Shown here: piece after piece, positions 1 to 7,861 of the stretch | Numbering within the stretch: position 1 is the first letter of the stretch | How the letters are laid out: every line of letters starts with the position of its first letter | DNA from: Acanthamoeba sp. SK_2022b | Taxonomy: Eukaryota; Discosea; Longamoebia; Acanthamoebidae | Assembly: GCA_027943245.1 (NCBI GenBank) | Contig: JANDJZ010000327.1 | Span: forward strand, 1-13,825 | Direction of reading: 5' to 3' | DNA: 13,825 nucleotides | Position numbers and translations under genes: made by a program | Notes under the pieces: generated by a model | What the model was told of the DNA's origin: nothing | What the model saw: the letters and a program-made list of their open reading frames with translations, nothing else | Databases searched by the model: none

Positions 1-438
1 AAAGAACGAAAGCGAAAGCGAACGCGAAAGCGTAGACGGCCGAGGGGAGAAGAGGAAGGAGAAGGTCGACGACCTCGACTACTCTGGCGGCGACGATTCG
101 TACGGGGAGGATGAATTCGACGAAGACGACGTCGAAGAGGGCGGCAAACTGTTCAGGTACACATGAGCACACACGCGTGTGTGCGTGCGCGCGTGTGTCG
201 TGTCATGCAAACTTAATGTTGGGGGGGGGGCGCAGGGACGAGGGGTTCATGTCGGTGGACGGGAAGGAGATCTACTACCTGTGCATCATCGACGTCCTGC
301 AGCTCTACGACCTCAACAAGAAGGCCGAACGCTTCTGGAAAGTTCGGGTCATGCACAAAGACTTTGTACGCTTCTCTGCCCCCCCCCCCCTCCCAACCGC
401 AGTGGGCTGCATTCTCATTTGTGTGTGTGTGTGTATGC

Positions 439-482
<44 letters not shown>

Positions 483-586
483 TGTAGCACGGAGTGTCGG
501 TGCAGCCGCCACCACGATATCGGGACCGGTTCGTGGCGTGCGCGTTCGATCTGATCACCTCGCCCGACGCCAGTGTCCCCTCCTGA
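1..586 (+). CDS. Phosphatidylinositol phosphate kinase (PIPK), C-terminal exons, 5' truncated
   Basis: This is the 3' end of a PIP kinase, an enzyme that phosphorylates phosphatidylinositol phosphates at membranes. Exons 2-156, 236-365 and 488-586 join in phase, with GT-AG introns of 79 and 122 bp. The second exon carries the family's C-terminal signature: YYLCIIDVLQLYDLNKKAER then FWK, matching the PIPK pattern G-I-I-D-x-L-x-x-Y-x-x-x-K-x-x-E-x-x-W-K. The third exon reads HGVSVQPPPRYRDRF, matching the HG...S...P..Y..RF ending known from type II PIP4K proteins. The stop is TGA at 584-586. The first exon is a highly charged Lys/Arg/Glu then Asp/Glu-rich stretch, sitting where PIPKs have a variable insert before the conserved C-terminal block. 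The catalytic core lies outside the window, so 4-kinase versus 5-kinase type cannot be decided. Family assignment is strong; subtype is unknown. Confidence 0.85.
421..479. repeat. (GT)n microsatellite in PIPK intron
   Basis: A nearly pure GT dinucleotide tract of about 59 bp, interrupted once by ATGCGTGC. It lies inside the intron 366-487, just before its acceptor at 486-487. The same intron also holds a 12-base C run at 379-390. Confidence 0.95.
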
Positions 587-603
587 GGGACAGCGAGCGA
601 GCA

Positions 604-609
604 TTTATT
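604..609 (-). terminator. Candidate poly(A) signal AATAAA for the reticulon-like gene
   Basis: TTTATT on the + strand reads AATAAA on the minus strand, 92 bp past the stop of the minus-strand gene ending at 701. It is only 18 bp past the PIPK stop. If used, the two convergent transcripts would overlap at their 3' ends. The motif is short and could be chance in this AT-rich spacer. Confidence 0.35.
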
Positions 610-642
610 TATACAATTCGATTCTTTTTGTACTTTTTTGTA

Positions 643-684
643 TTGTTTTGTTTTTTAAAACATTATTTTAAAAAACAAAAACAA
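643..684. repeat. AT-rich inverted repeat in the convergent 3' spacer
   Basis: The left arm 643-660 and right arm 666-684 are reverse complements except for one extra A in the right arm (5 versus 4), separated by the 5-base loop CATTA. The element sits between the PIPK stop (586) and the stop of the opposing gene (701). It can fold on either transcript. Confidence 0.8.
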
Positions 685-700
685 TGCTAGACGTCCTGGC

Positions 701-2125
701 TCAGTCGTGCTTCTTGTCCGATGGAATCTGCACAAAGTCGTCGGTGTCCTCCTCGCTGGCGGCGTGGGCAGCAGCCGCGGCGTTTGCGGTCGAGGGCGAG
801 TCGGTGTGCTGTTGCTGGTGCGCCTTGTTGACGTTGACCGTGGCTGAGCCCACGCTCACGGTGGGCGTCGCGGTCGTAGCCACCGCCGGGGCTGGCCGCT
901 GAGCCGCCGGGACGGCAGGCGCGGTCGACGTCTGCTGCTGGTGCTGCAGCTGCTGATGCTGCGTCGCGGGCCGGAAGCCGAGACTGCCCACCACTGCACA
1001 CGGGCCAGGCCATAGGGTTAATTGACCGATTGATTGATTGAGAAAGAGGCCACCTCGAAGAGATGTTGAGAGGGGGGGAGGGGGCATACGCTTGGCGTAT
1101 TGTTCCTTGGCCACGCCCACAGCGCGACCGACGTGGGGGTGCGACTCGGCGAGCGACCACAGCTTGCCAAACACGCCGTGCGTGTAGATGCCCGGCAGCA
1201 ACAGCGCGATAAAGACTGCAAACGGGTGTTGTGGCCGTTGAGTTGGGGTGGGGAGGTCATGGAGGGAGGGGGGCTAACCTATGATGTACACGAAGGTGTA
1301 GCCCGAGACGCGATTGAGAAGTAGGCCCACCACGAAGCAGACGGCACAGACCTGCGCCGTGTACTGTGCGCGTAGCGAACGGGTCAGCAGACAACATCAA
1401 CACAACAACCATCAATATATATATAGCACTTTTGTTGAAGAGTAGAGAAAAAACAACCTTGGCGTAGTTGATGTCCCTGAGCCTCTGCATCTCGTAGAAG
1501 ACGGTGAGGCCAAAGTGGTGCACGGACACGACCGCCTGCACGATGTCGTCGAGCGCGTACGGAGGCCTCGCCCCCGTGGCGCCTACGGACTGCGTTGTGC
1601 GTACGCCGTTGCCTTCATGAGGACAAGAAGGGGGAGGTCCAGCGCGCTACACGCAAGACACGAAGCGGGCGAGGAAGTGCACCAGGATGGACTCCCAGGG
1701 GATGGGAGCGGCCACGACGGCGTAGCGGGCGAGGAGGTACAGCCCGAGCGCGTAGGGCACCGTCGCCGGCAGCGTCATCCCCTCGACCAGATGCGCACCA
1801 AGCCTGCCCACGTGCGCAAAGAGAGCATTTGATTAAGATGGGGTAGCTCAGATTCGCTCGCGCTTGTGAAAGGAGGGGAGGACCAACCCGATGGCCATGT
1901 GAGTCACAACACACAGGGCGACAAACTGGACCTGACCTGTGGTGCGATGTCACAAACCGAACATCAGAAAGAGGTTGATGGACTCAACATCGCGCTCGCT
2001 GATTTACCAGTGGTGTCGAGCCACAAGAGGATGGCCTGCAGACGATTGATTGAGGGTAGGTGGGGCTCCAGCCACGCCTTGAGGCGAATGGCATCTTCCT
2101 TCTTCCTTCTCGCCAAGTCAGCCAT
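701..2125 (-). CDS. Reticulon-homology-domain ER membrane protein with C-terminal LIR-like motif (FAM134/RETREG-like)
   Basis: Seven exons join in phase to 310 aa: complement of 2125-2008, 1936-1888, 1803-1662, 1589-1458, 1351-1279, 1215-1090 and 993-701. The start is the ATG at 2125, reading MADLARRKKEDA. Two long hydrophobic hairpins are visible. The first is about residues 31-60 plus 68-87 and begins AILLWLDTTG, like the W of reticulon domains. The second is about 147-182, with VCAVCFVVGLLL, a short turn, then YTFVYIIVFIALLLPGIY. This long-hairpin, loop, long-hairpin plan is the reticulon homology domain, which bends ER membrane; the second hairpin most resembles FAM134 proteins as I remember them. 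The cytosolic tail (214-310) is rich in Gln, Ala, Thr and Pro, and ends in an acidic stretch followed by F300-V-Q-I303, a canonical LC3/Atg8-interacting pattern. That suggests an ER-phagy receptor. The domain call is fairly strong; the receptor role is inferred. Confidence 0.75.
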
Positions 2126-2372
2126 CCACAGTTGTGCACAAGCGTACGTGTCCTCCTGCTCTAAACTGTTCAGATTAAGACAAGAGGCGGCCCAGAAGAG
2201 AAACTGGACTTTAAGCTTTGCTTCTGGTTGGGGCTATCGCTCAGAGACTGTAAAGTTGGTGCTGTGACTGTTTTGTGAGAGTAACTTGTGTTGCATGTGT
2301 GTTCGCCCACTTTCACACCACCTCTGATGGAGGCAGGGCATGTGGCCAACATTCACTTGGTTTGCATTGCTT
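2126..2372. other. Spacer between two minus-strand genes
   Basis: These 247 bp separate the start of the reticulon-like gene from the stop of the repeat-protein gene, so they hold the promoter of the first and the 3' UTR of the second. I see no AATAAA in the minus orientation and no clear TATA box. Confidence 0.6.
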
Positions 2373-3234
2373 TTAGAAAGGTTGTTCATAGGTCTGAGTG
2401 AAGGGTGGGGTTGGCACTGATGCAGGGTCCACCCCATGTTTGAGCAACCTGCCTCTCTCCTTCTTGGCCTCGTTTCCGGTGAGCGTGCCCATGAACTGGG
2501 TCATCGATCCGCGCACCTTCTGGCCCAGCGTGGCATGAGTAGCGCGTGTAGTACCGGCCTCCCTCGCATTCACTGCGTGTGGCTTCGCCACGAGGACAGG
2601 TCCCTTCACCACCACTTCCTGTCCCCACAGACCTCATGGTGAGCCAACCAGCCTGGCAACGCCTCCTTGAGGAAAGCTTTGGGGGGGGGGGCACCCTTTG
2701 GGTGACGGGATGTTCGGTGGTAATCTCGGTCTGGTGGATAGGCTCGATATGGCGTTCGGTCTCGCGTATGATGGGTTGTATGTGATGCTCGCGGTGGATG
2801 ACCTGGGGGTGTTCGTGCACGATCCGCTTCTCCAAGACCGGCGGGTCTTCTACGATGACCGTCGTCGAGTCCCTCGTGACCGTCGCCAGGGGAGGCTTCA
2901 CTGCAGGCGCCACTACTGGCGCTCCCGCCGGCTCGTGGACGACGACTTCCCGATAGGTGACGGGGTGCTCGGTCGTGACCCTGGTCTTGACGATGGGCTG
3001 GACGTGACGCTCGGTCTGGTGAATGATGGGCTGTATGTGGTGCTCCTCGCGAAGGACTTCGGGGCGGACCACCACGACCTCCTTCTCCATCAAGGGCTCC
3101 TCTACGATGACCCTGGTCGAGTCCCTGGAGACCGTTGTTGACGATCTCGGCAAGGTAGGTTGCGCAACAGGCGCAGCTGCATACTGTTCGACCACCGGCA
3201 TCTCCTCAATATGAACTCGAGGCAGGTGAGACAT
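2373..3234 (-). CDS. Hydrophilic tandem-repeat protein with CsbD-like tail, function unknown
   Basis: Two exons (complement of 3234-2695 and 2618-2373) give 261 aa. The start is the ATG at 3234 (MSHLPRVHIEE); the in-frame codons just upstream contain no ATG. The intron 2619-2694 is placed because QR|EVVVK restores the same R-E-V-V-V seen in the first repeat. Residues 33-116 and 117 to about 195 are two copies of an 84-residue unit, sharing RDST-V-I-V-E, then EHHIQPII, TERH, and TTEHPVT followed by REVVV. There is no signal peptide and no membrane segment. Residues 212-242 (LGQKVRGSMTQFMGTLTGNE and following) resemble the G-x(n)-G-x-L-T-G-N pattern of small CsbD-like stress proteins. The composition (His, Glu, Val, Pro; hydrophilic) recalls poorly characterised fungal stress or spore proteins. 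I do not recognise a function. Confidence 0.75.
2681..2691. repeat. G11 homopolymer in intron
   Basis: An eleven-base G run (a C run on the coding strand) begins a few bases past the donor of the repeat-protein intron 2619-2694. A similar G10 run at 221-230 sits just before the acceptor of the first PIPK intron. Such runs are prone to length errors but are intronic here. Confidence 0.85.
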
Positions 3235-3664
3235 GATGTTCACCAAGTAGAGAGTAAAATGAAGAAGACGAGGTGCTTGTAGTGAGGTTGCGCTGTGCCG
3301 TCGATCACCACTAAGAGCCTGGAGATGTGGCCTAGAAATGGGTGGGAGTGCCCAACCCTCTGGACTCCTTTTCTACTGGTTCCACACGAGATCCTGGACT
3401 GAGTGGCCGTCTGTCACCCGTCCTGATATGGCAATGAAAGATGTGTCTGTTCGCCCAGCTTTGCTCTGTCGGCTCGTTGGGCCTTGGCCCTCGGGCGACT
3501 TGGCGTACGACGCATTCGATGTTCACACATCTCGAGTGTTCACCAGTGGGAGGGCAAGAAGAACAGAATGCTCAGATGGTGTTTGTAGGTTTATTGCGGC
3601 ATGCGATCCCAACAAATCTAATTGAAACCACAGAGATCCGCAGATCTGTTGCGATGCGCAGCAT
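3235..3664. other. Intergenic stretch, no gene seen
   Basis: These 430 bp lie between the repeat-protein start and the cyclophilin stop, both on the minus strand. The first part would be the repeat-protein promoter; just upstream of its ATG the coding strand is pyrimidine-rich. The last 75 bp are the cyclophilin 3' UTR. I see no coding frame with family resemblance or splice support, and no RNA gene. Confidence 0.6.
3590..3595 (-). terminator. Poly(A) signal AATAAA of the cyclophilin gene
   Basis: TTTATT on the + strand reads AATAAA on the minus strand, 69 bp downstream of the cyclophilin stop codon. That is a normal position for a polyadenylation signal. Confidence 0.55.
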
Positions 3665-4485
3665 TTAGAGCTGACCGCAGTCGGCGATGGTGACCTTCTT
3701 GGCGGTGGCACCAGACTGGGAGCCGACCTTCTCCATGGCCTTGATGACGTCGAGGCCCTCAACGGCCTTGCCGAAGACGGTGTGCTTGCCATCGAGCCAC
3801 GAGGTCTCGGCAGTGCAGATGAAGAACTGCGAGCCGTTGGCTGTGGTGGAATATCTTGATATCAGCATCAAAATGGTAAAAATGCGAGATGATAAGCGAG
3901 ATTAGAGCGTACTGTTGGGGCCAGCGTTGGCCATGGACAGGGTGCCAAGGCCGAAGTGCTTGATCTTGAAGTTCTCATCGGCGAACTTGGCACCGTAGAT
4001 GGACTCACCACCACGGCCGTCACCGCGGGTGAAGTCGCCACCCTGGCACATGAAGCCGGGGATGATCCTGTGGAAGGAGCTGCCCTTGTAGTGCAGGGGC
4101 TTGCCCGAGCCACCAGTACCCTTCTCACCTGAAGAACGAATCAATGGTCAGCGGTTGCCTCTGAAGGTAATACGAAGAAGACCAGCTCCATACCAGTGCA
4201 GAGGGCACGGAAGTTCTCGGCGGTCTTGGGGACGACGTCAGCGAAGAGCTGTACAGGCAAATGGTAATGTTAATTGTCGTTCCACACACGAAAATGAAGC
4301 TGCGAAACTAGATCCAGTGCGCCATCATACAGAACATCCACCTGTGGTTCAAGAACCACGCCACTACTACAAGCACGAGCGCGTAGCAATCGTGCTGGGG
4401 AAGGCGGCAAGCGTACCTCGAAGACGATGCGACCAGCGGGGTTACCGCCGATGGTGATGTCGAAGAAGACGCGGGGGTTGGACAT
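3665..4485 (-). CDS. Cyclophilin A-type peptidyl-prolyl cis-trans isomerase
   Basis: Four exons (complement of 4485-4417, 4248-4194, 4128-3913 and 3840-3665) join in phase to 171 aa, a full-length single-domain cyclophilin. It catalyses cis-trans isomerisation of Xaa-Pro bonds in the cytosol. The active-site residues are all present: [15 protein letters not shown] gives Arg62, Phe67, Met68 and Gln70 (human R55, F60, M61, Q63), GSQFFICT gives Phe120, [11 protein letters not shown] gives Trp128 and His133. Trp128 predicts cyclosporin sensitivity. Residues 45-54 ([10 protein letters not shown]) form the longer loop found in plant and some protist cyclophilins and absent from human CypA. There is no signal or transit peptide. 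The gene is divergent from the chitobiase gene across about 260 bp. Identification is essentially certain. Confidence 0.97.
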
Positions 4486-4746
4486 GTTTCGTTAGATGAG
4501 GTAGCGACAACAAGAAGATCTCGCTCGCGCCCTCAAATACCGCCCACGCCACGCACACCTGCCGTTACGTGTCGACAATATGCATTCCACCGACAACCCG
4601 CTCGTTGGCCGGCCGCAGGCGCCGGTTTGATTTTCCATTCGCTGCGTTTTGCTCCATCAAATTTCATGTTGTCGACAAATTATGGCCGGCAATATCCGAG
4701 ATCGAGTGCCGGCTTTGTCCGCGTGCTCTGGCAGAGAAGGAGAGGC
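4486..4746. promoter_or_regulatory. Shared divergent promoter region (cyclophilin / chitobiase)
   Basis: These 261 bp separate two divergently transcribed start codons, so they should carry both promoters. On the minus strand a TATA-like TATTTGAG lies at 4538-4531, 46-53 bp upstream of the cyclophilin ATG, which would allow a short 5' UTR. No equally clear element was found on the + strand. The region is inferred from position; the motif is weak. Confidence 0.45.
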
Positions 4747-6856
4747 ATGGGCAAGCAGACGTCGTTGGTGGGGGTGGTGCTCCTGCTCGCGTGCAGCGTG
4801 TGCGTGGTGCTGGCCGCTGGCAAATGCCCGTGCAGCGACGCGTCGCTATGCGAGCGAGTGAAGGAGCCGCCTCGCAAGGAGGTCTTTGCCTTCGTGGTGG
4901 ACAACTCCTTCTCCAACTGGAAGGGGTAAGGGCCGCCTTGCTTTCTCCCTCCTCCTTCCTGTAGGGCGGTGGCCTTACCACGCGCAATATTGTGGACCAA
5001 TGGCGCGATGTTTAGGTATGACTGGGACTTAGTCACTACCATTGCTCTCTTCACCGACTCTGTCAACCCCGAGTTTCTCTGCCATGCCCACTCCAAGAAG
5101 GTGGTTGCCCCTACCTTGTCATGATCCCGCCATTGTGATCTCATCACGCACTGCGCGTGCAGGTGAGGGTCGTGTGGGGCTCAGCGTTCCCGGTATCCAA
5201 CCTCACCAACGCCGAGCAGAGGTACGCAGCGCCCACCGTAGACTGCAAGTGCCCGTGGCCATGGCTGTCGCTTGTGCTTGCTTTTTGACCTATCGCCTCG
5301 TAGGCGGCAGTGGGTGAAGGCGCAGGCGGCGAGGGTCAAGGACACCTTCACCGACGGCATCAATGTCGACATCGAAGATGCTCTCAAGGAGAACCAAGAG
5401 CAGGAGAGGAAACTGCTCACCGTGCTCATGCACGAGCTCAAGGGAGAGCTCGACCGACAGGTTGTCGGCTACACCCATTCGCGGGTTGGGAAACAACTAG
5501 CTCACCAGCTGTGACGTGCAGGTGCCCAATCACCAGCTAACCTTTGACGTGGCCTGGAGTCCCAAATGTGTCGACGAGCGCTGCTATGACTACAAGGCAC
5601 GCGAGCGCGCGTGGCTGGCCACGAACAGGGGCGAGGCGGTGGGCTAACATGGTGGGCCGTGTCTGCAGGGCCTGGCCGAATTCACCGACTTCCTGTTCGT
5701 GATGGCCTACGACATGCAGAGCCAGATCCCGGCCTCCAAGTGCATCGCGGGACCCAACTCCGGCTACCCGCGCGCCGAAGAGGTAAGTGATGGGAGCTCT
5801 CTTATCTTGTGCTAGTAGAGGAGCTACTGCTGCTTCGACCCACCTCCTCATCACCGACCGCCGCAGGGTCTGAAGGAGTATCTCAAGCTGGGAATCAAGC
5901 CCGAGCAGCTCGTCCTGGGTCTCCCCTGGTTCGTTCGCACACAACGGAGATGTTGGCGTTCGCGGCCCTCTGATTGGCCGGCTGACCGCCACGCACTTTC
6001 TCTCTTTCGCGCAGGTACGGGCGCGACTACCCGTGCCTCAGCTCGGCTAACCTGACCGTCTGCCCGATCCAGCCGATCCCCTTCCGCGGCGCTCCCTGCA
6101 GGTAGTGCGAGGCCAACTCCATCACAGCGTTTCTATTGCAAATGCTCACCCCCACCACCTTTTTCCCTTTTGTGCGGCGTGCGTTCGTGAAGCGATGCGG
6201 TGGCGCCCGAGCTGGACTACCACGTCGTGGAACGCATCCTGGGCAGCTCTCAGGCCATCACCAAGAGGCAGTACGAACCCACGCCAACGCCCGCGCGCAT
6301 CGTTACGACAGCCTCACTCACACATGTTGTGTGTGCAGGTGGGACGCCTCGGCCAAGTCGCCCTGGTTCGACTACAGGACCAGCCAGGGCCAGGTCCACC
6401 AGCTCTGGTACGACGACGCCGAGAGCCTCACCCTCAAGTGCCAGCTGGCCAAGTCGCTGCACCTACGCGGTACCCAAGTGCTCTTCTGCTGTCCCGCGTC
6501 ATTCATCATTCGAAGCTCATCGCGTGCCTTTCGTAGGTGTGGGCATGTGGGAGGCCGACGCCCTGGACTACTCCAACCGCACCCAGGTCCAGCAGATATG
6601 GGGCACCTTCCGGTCCTTCCTCACTAGTCGTGTTCACCCGCGAATTATTGTAGACATTTTTTATTTATTATTTAAACGCGCTGAAGTGAAAAAGAAGAGG
6701 TGGAGAAAATGCGGCGGTGCAGCGAACAGAGCAGGAGGCACAGGTGTTGTATCAGCAAGAGAGACAAGTGAGACGAAGCCAACAGCGAAGCGCGCAGAGA
6801 ATGGTGGAGACAGACCAGGCGCAGCCAGGACCACAGCAGGTGCAGGCGAGAGCTGA
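4747..6856 (+). CDS. CTBS: Di-N-acetylchitobiase (GH18), lysosomal/secreted
   Basis: Eleven exons join in phase: 4747-4925, 5016-5100, 5163-5221, 5304-5460, 5522-5596, 5669-5782, 5867-5928, 6015-6101, 6193-6270, 6339-6469 and 6537-6856. Chitobiase removes GlcNAc from the reducing end of chitobiose cores of N-glycans and from chitin fragments, usually in lysosomes. The N-terminus MGKQTSLVGVVLLLACSVCV is a signal peptide, followed by the Cys-rich CPCSD start typical of the family. The catalytic motif DGINVDIE (Asp125, Asp130, Glu132) matches the GH18 D-x(4)-D-x-E pattern. Further matches are TFDVAWSPK, DFLFVMAYD, PFRGAPC, HQLWYDD, and GMWEADALDYS. The start 4747 is the ATG directly before the signal peptide. 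Family homology ends near residue 371; the frame then stays open for 77 atypical residues to TGA 6854-6856, overlapping the next gene. The intron 5597-5668 appears to use a GC donor. Confidence 0.9.
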
Positions 6857-7667
6857 GCACGAAGTAAAGGAGGAGGTGGGGGATGAGAGCATGGGCAGCT
6901 TCGACCAAGACAAAGAACACCAACAAGACGATCGCATGGAGCTGGTGGATGATGGCAAGGCGTGGGTGGGCCAATTCGACGCCGTGACAACACGAGGCCG
7001 TCGGTGTAGGGTGGGGCTGCGCGAGCTGCACGGGCACGACGTGGACGAGCTCCAGCGGTTGGTTGTGGTCGATCGTCAGGTGTTTGGCCCCAGCTCTTGG
7101 AGTCTTAAATCTTTCAAACGCTACGTGCGACGAGAGGGAGGTGCTGGCTTTGTCGCCGAGATAGACGTACGTCTCGCACTGTGCCTTTCCCAGCTTTGCG
7201 ATGAGTTGTACTCACATGTCTCTTTGTCGCAGGGCGGAGTGGTGGGCCTGGTGCTGCACGTGAGGACCAGTAAGGCGAGGACAGCAGAAGTCGCCAACGT
7301 GGCCGTCCTCGAGGAGTTCCGCCAGATGGTACTTTCCCCTTCTACTGCTCTTCTCTTTGGCGATGGCTGCTGATGGTGGCCGGCTCCTTCTCGCCGCCTC
7401 GTGTAGGGCATTGCGTCCAAGCTCTTGCAACTTGCGCTGGATGACCTCGTTCGAAGAGGCTACGATACCGCCAAACTACATGTGGCCTCTCTCAATGCAG
7501 CCGCCCAGAGCCTCTACTTGAAGATGGGATTCCGCCAGATCGCTTACAGGGAGAGATACTACCAACAGGAGGAAGACTGCGATGCCGTCGTGATGCAGCT
7601 TCGGCTCGACACCCCCAACAACGAAGAGGACGACCCAGAACCCTCATGCCTCTCGTGCTTTGTGTAG
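6801..7667 (+). CDS. GNAT-family N-acetyltransferase (NAA50/RimI-like)
   Basis: Three exons (6801-7166, 7233-7328, 7407-7667) join in phase to 240 aa. GNAT enzymes transfer acetyl from acetyl-CoA to amines. The acetyl-CoA pyrophosphate motif is R152-Q-M-G-I-A157 (R/Q-x-x-G-x-G/A), split exactly by the second intron. The downstream LHVASLNAAAQSLYLKMGFR is the classic GNAT motif B (LHV...N..A..LY.K.GF), then IAYRERYYQ, which recalls the YY of NAA50-type protein N-terminal acetyltransferases. The N-terminal 70 residues are low-complexity Gln/Glu/Asp and not part of the fold. The tail ends PSCLSCFV; the cysteines could be lipidated but it is not a CaaX box. The first in-frame ATG after the upstream stop (TGA 6687) is 6801; later ATGs at 6891 and 6936 also precede the domain. 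Substrate is unknown. Confidence 0.82.
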
Positions 7668-7861
7668 TAATCTGCCATGTCCCAGTCCCATCAATGTACA
7701 GTATTTGCTTGCCTTAAAGCAAGGTAGCGCACTTACCTTCTTGCGCATTTCTCCTGTTGCCCACTTCTTCAGCGAACAACCACCACAGCCAAGAGGATAA
7801 AGCAACCCAACTTCGAACAAGAACACACTGCACACTGTAAACACAGGCCAAAAAAGAGAGC
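7668..7861. other. Spacer between GNAT and IFRD-like genes
   Basis: These 194 bp between two + strand genes hold the 3' UTR of the first and promoter of the second. No canonical AATAAA or TATA box stands out; GATAAA at 7796-7801 is the closest poly(A)-like motif but lies near the next start. Confidence 0.5.

Noticed and set aside
305..515. His-Thr repeat peptides encoded on the minus strand of the GT tract
   Set aside because: Pure consequence of translating a microsatellite inside a PIPK intron.
643..684. Rho-independent bacterial terminator
   Set aside because: The hairpin stem is nearly all A/T and the neighbouring genes are spliced eukaryotic genes.
2386..2694. Uninterrupted reading of the repeat protein through the intron to a different C-terminus
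   Set aside because: The read-through part is compositionally unlike the repeats, while splicing 2694-2619 restores R-E-V-V-V and a CsbD-like tail in frame.
5537..5992. Long open frame on the minus strand opposite the chitobiase
   Set aside because: It runs antisense across exons and introns that encode conserved GH18 residues; no family resemblance. GC-rich codon bias keeps the opposite strand open.
6717..6800. Upstream start for the GNAT gene at GTG 6717
   Set aside because: It is not an ATG; the first in-frame ATG after the stop at 6687 is 6801.
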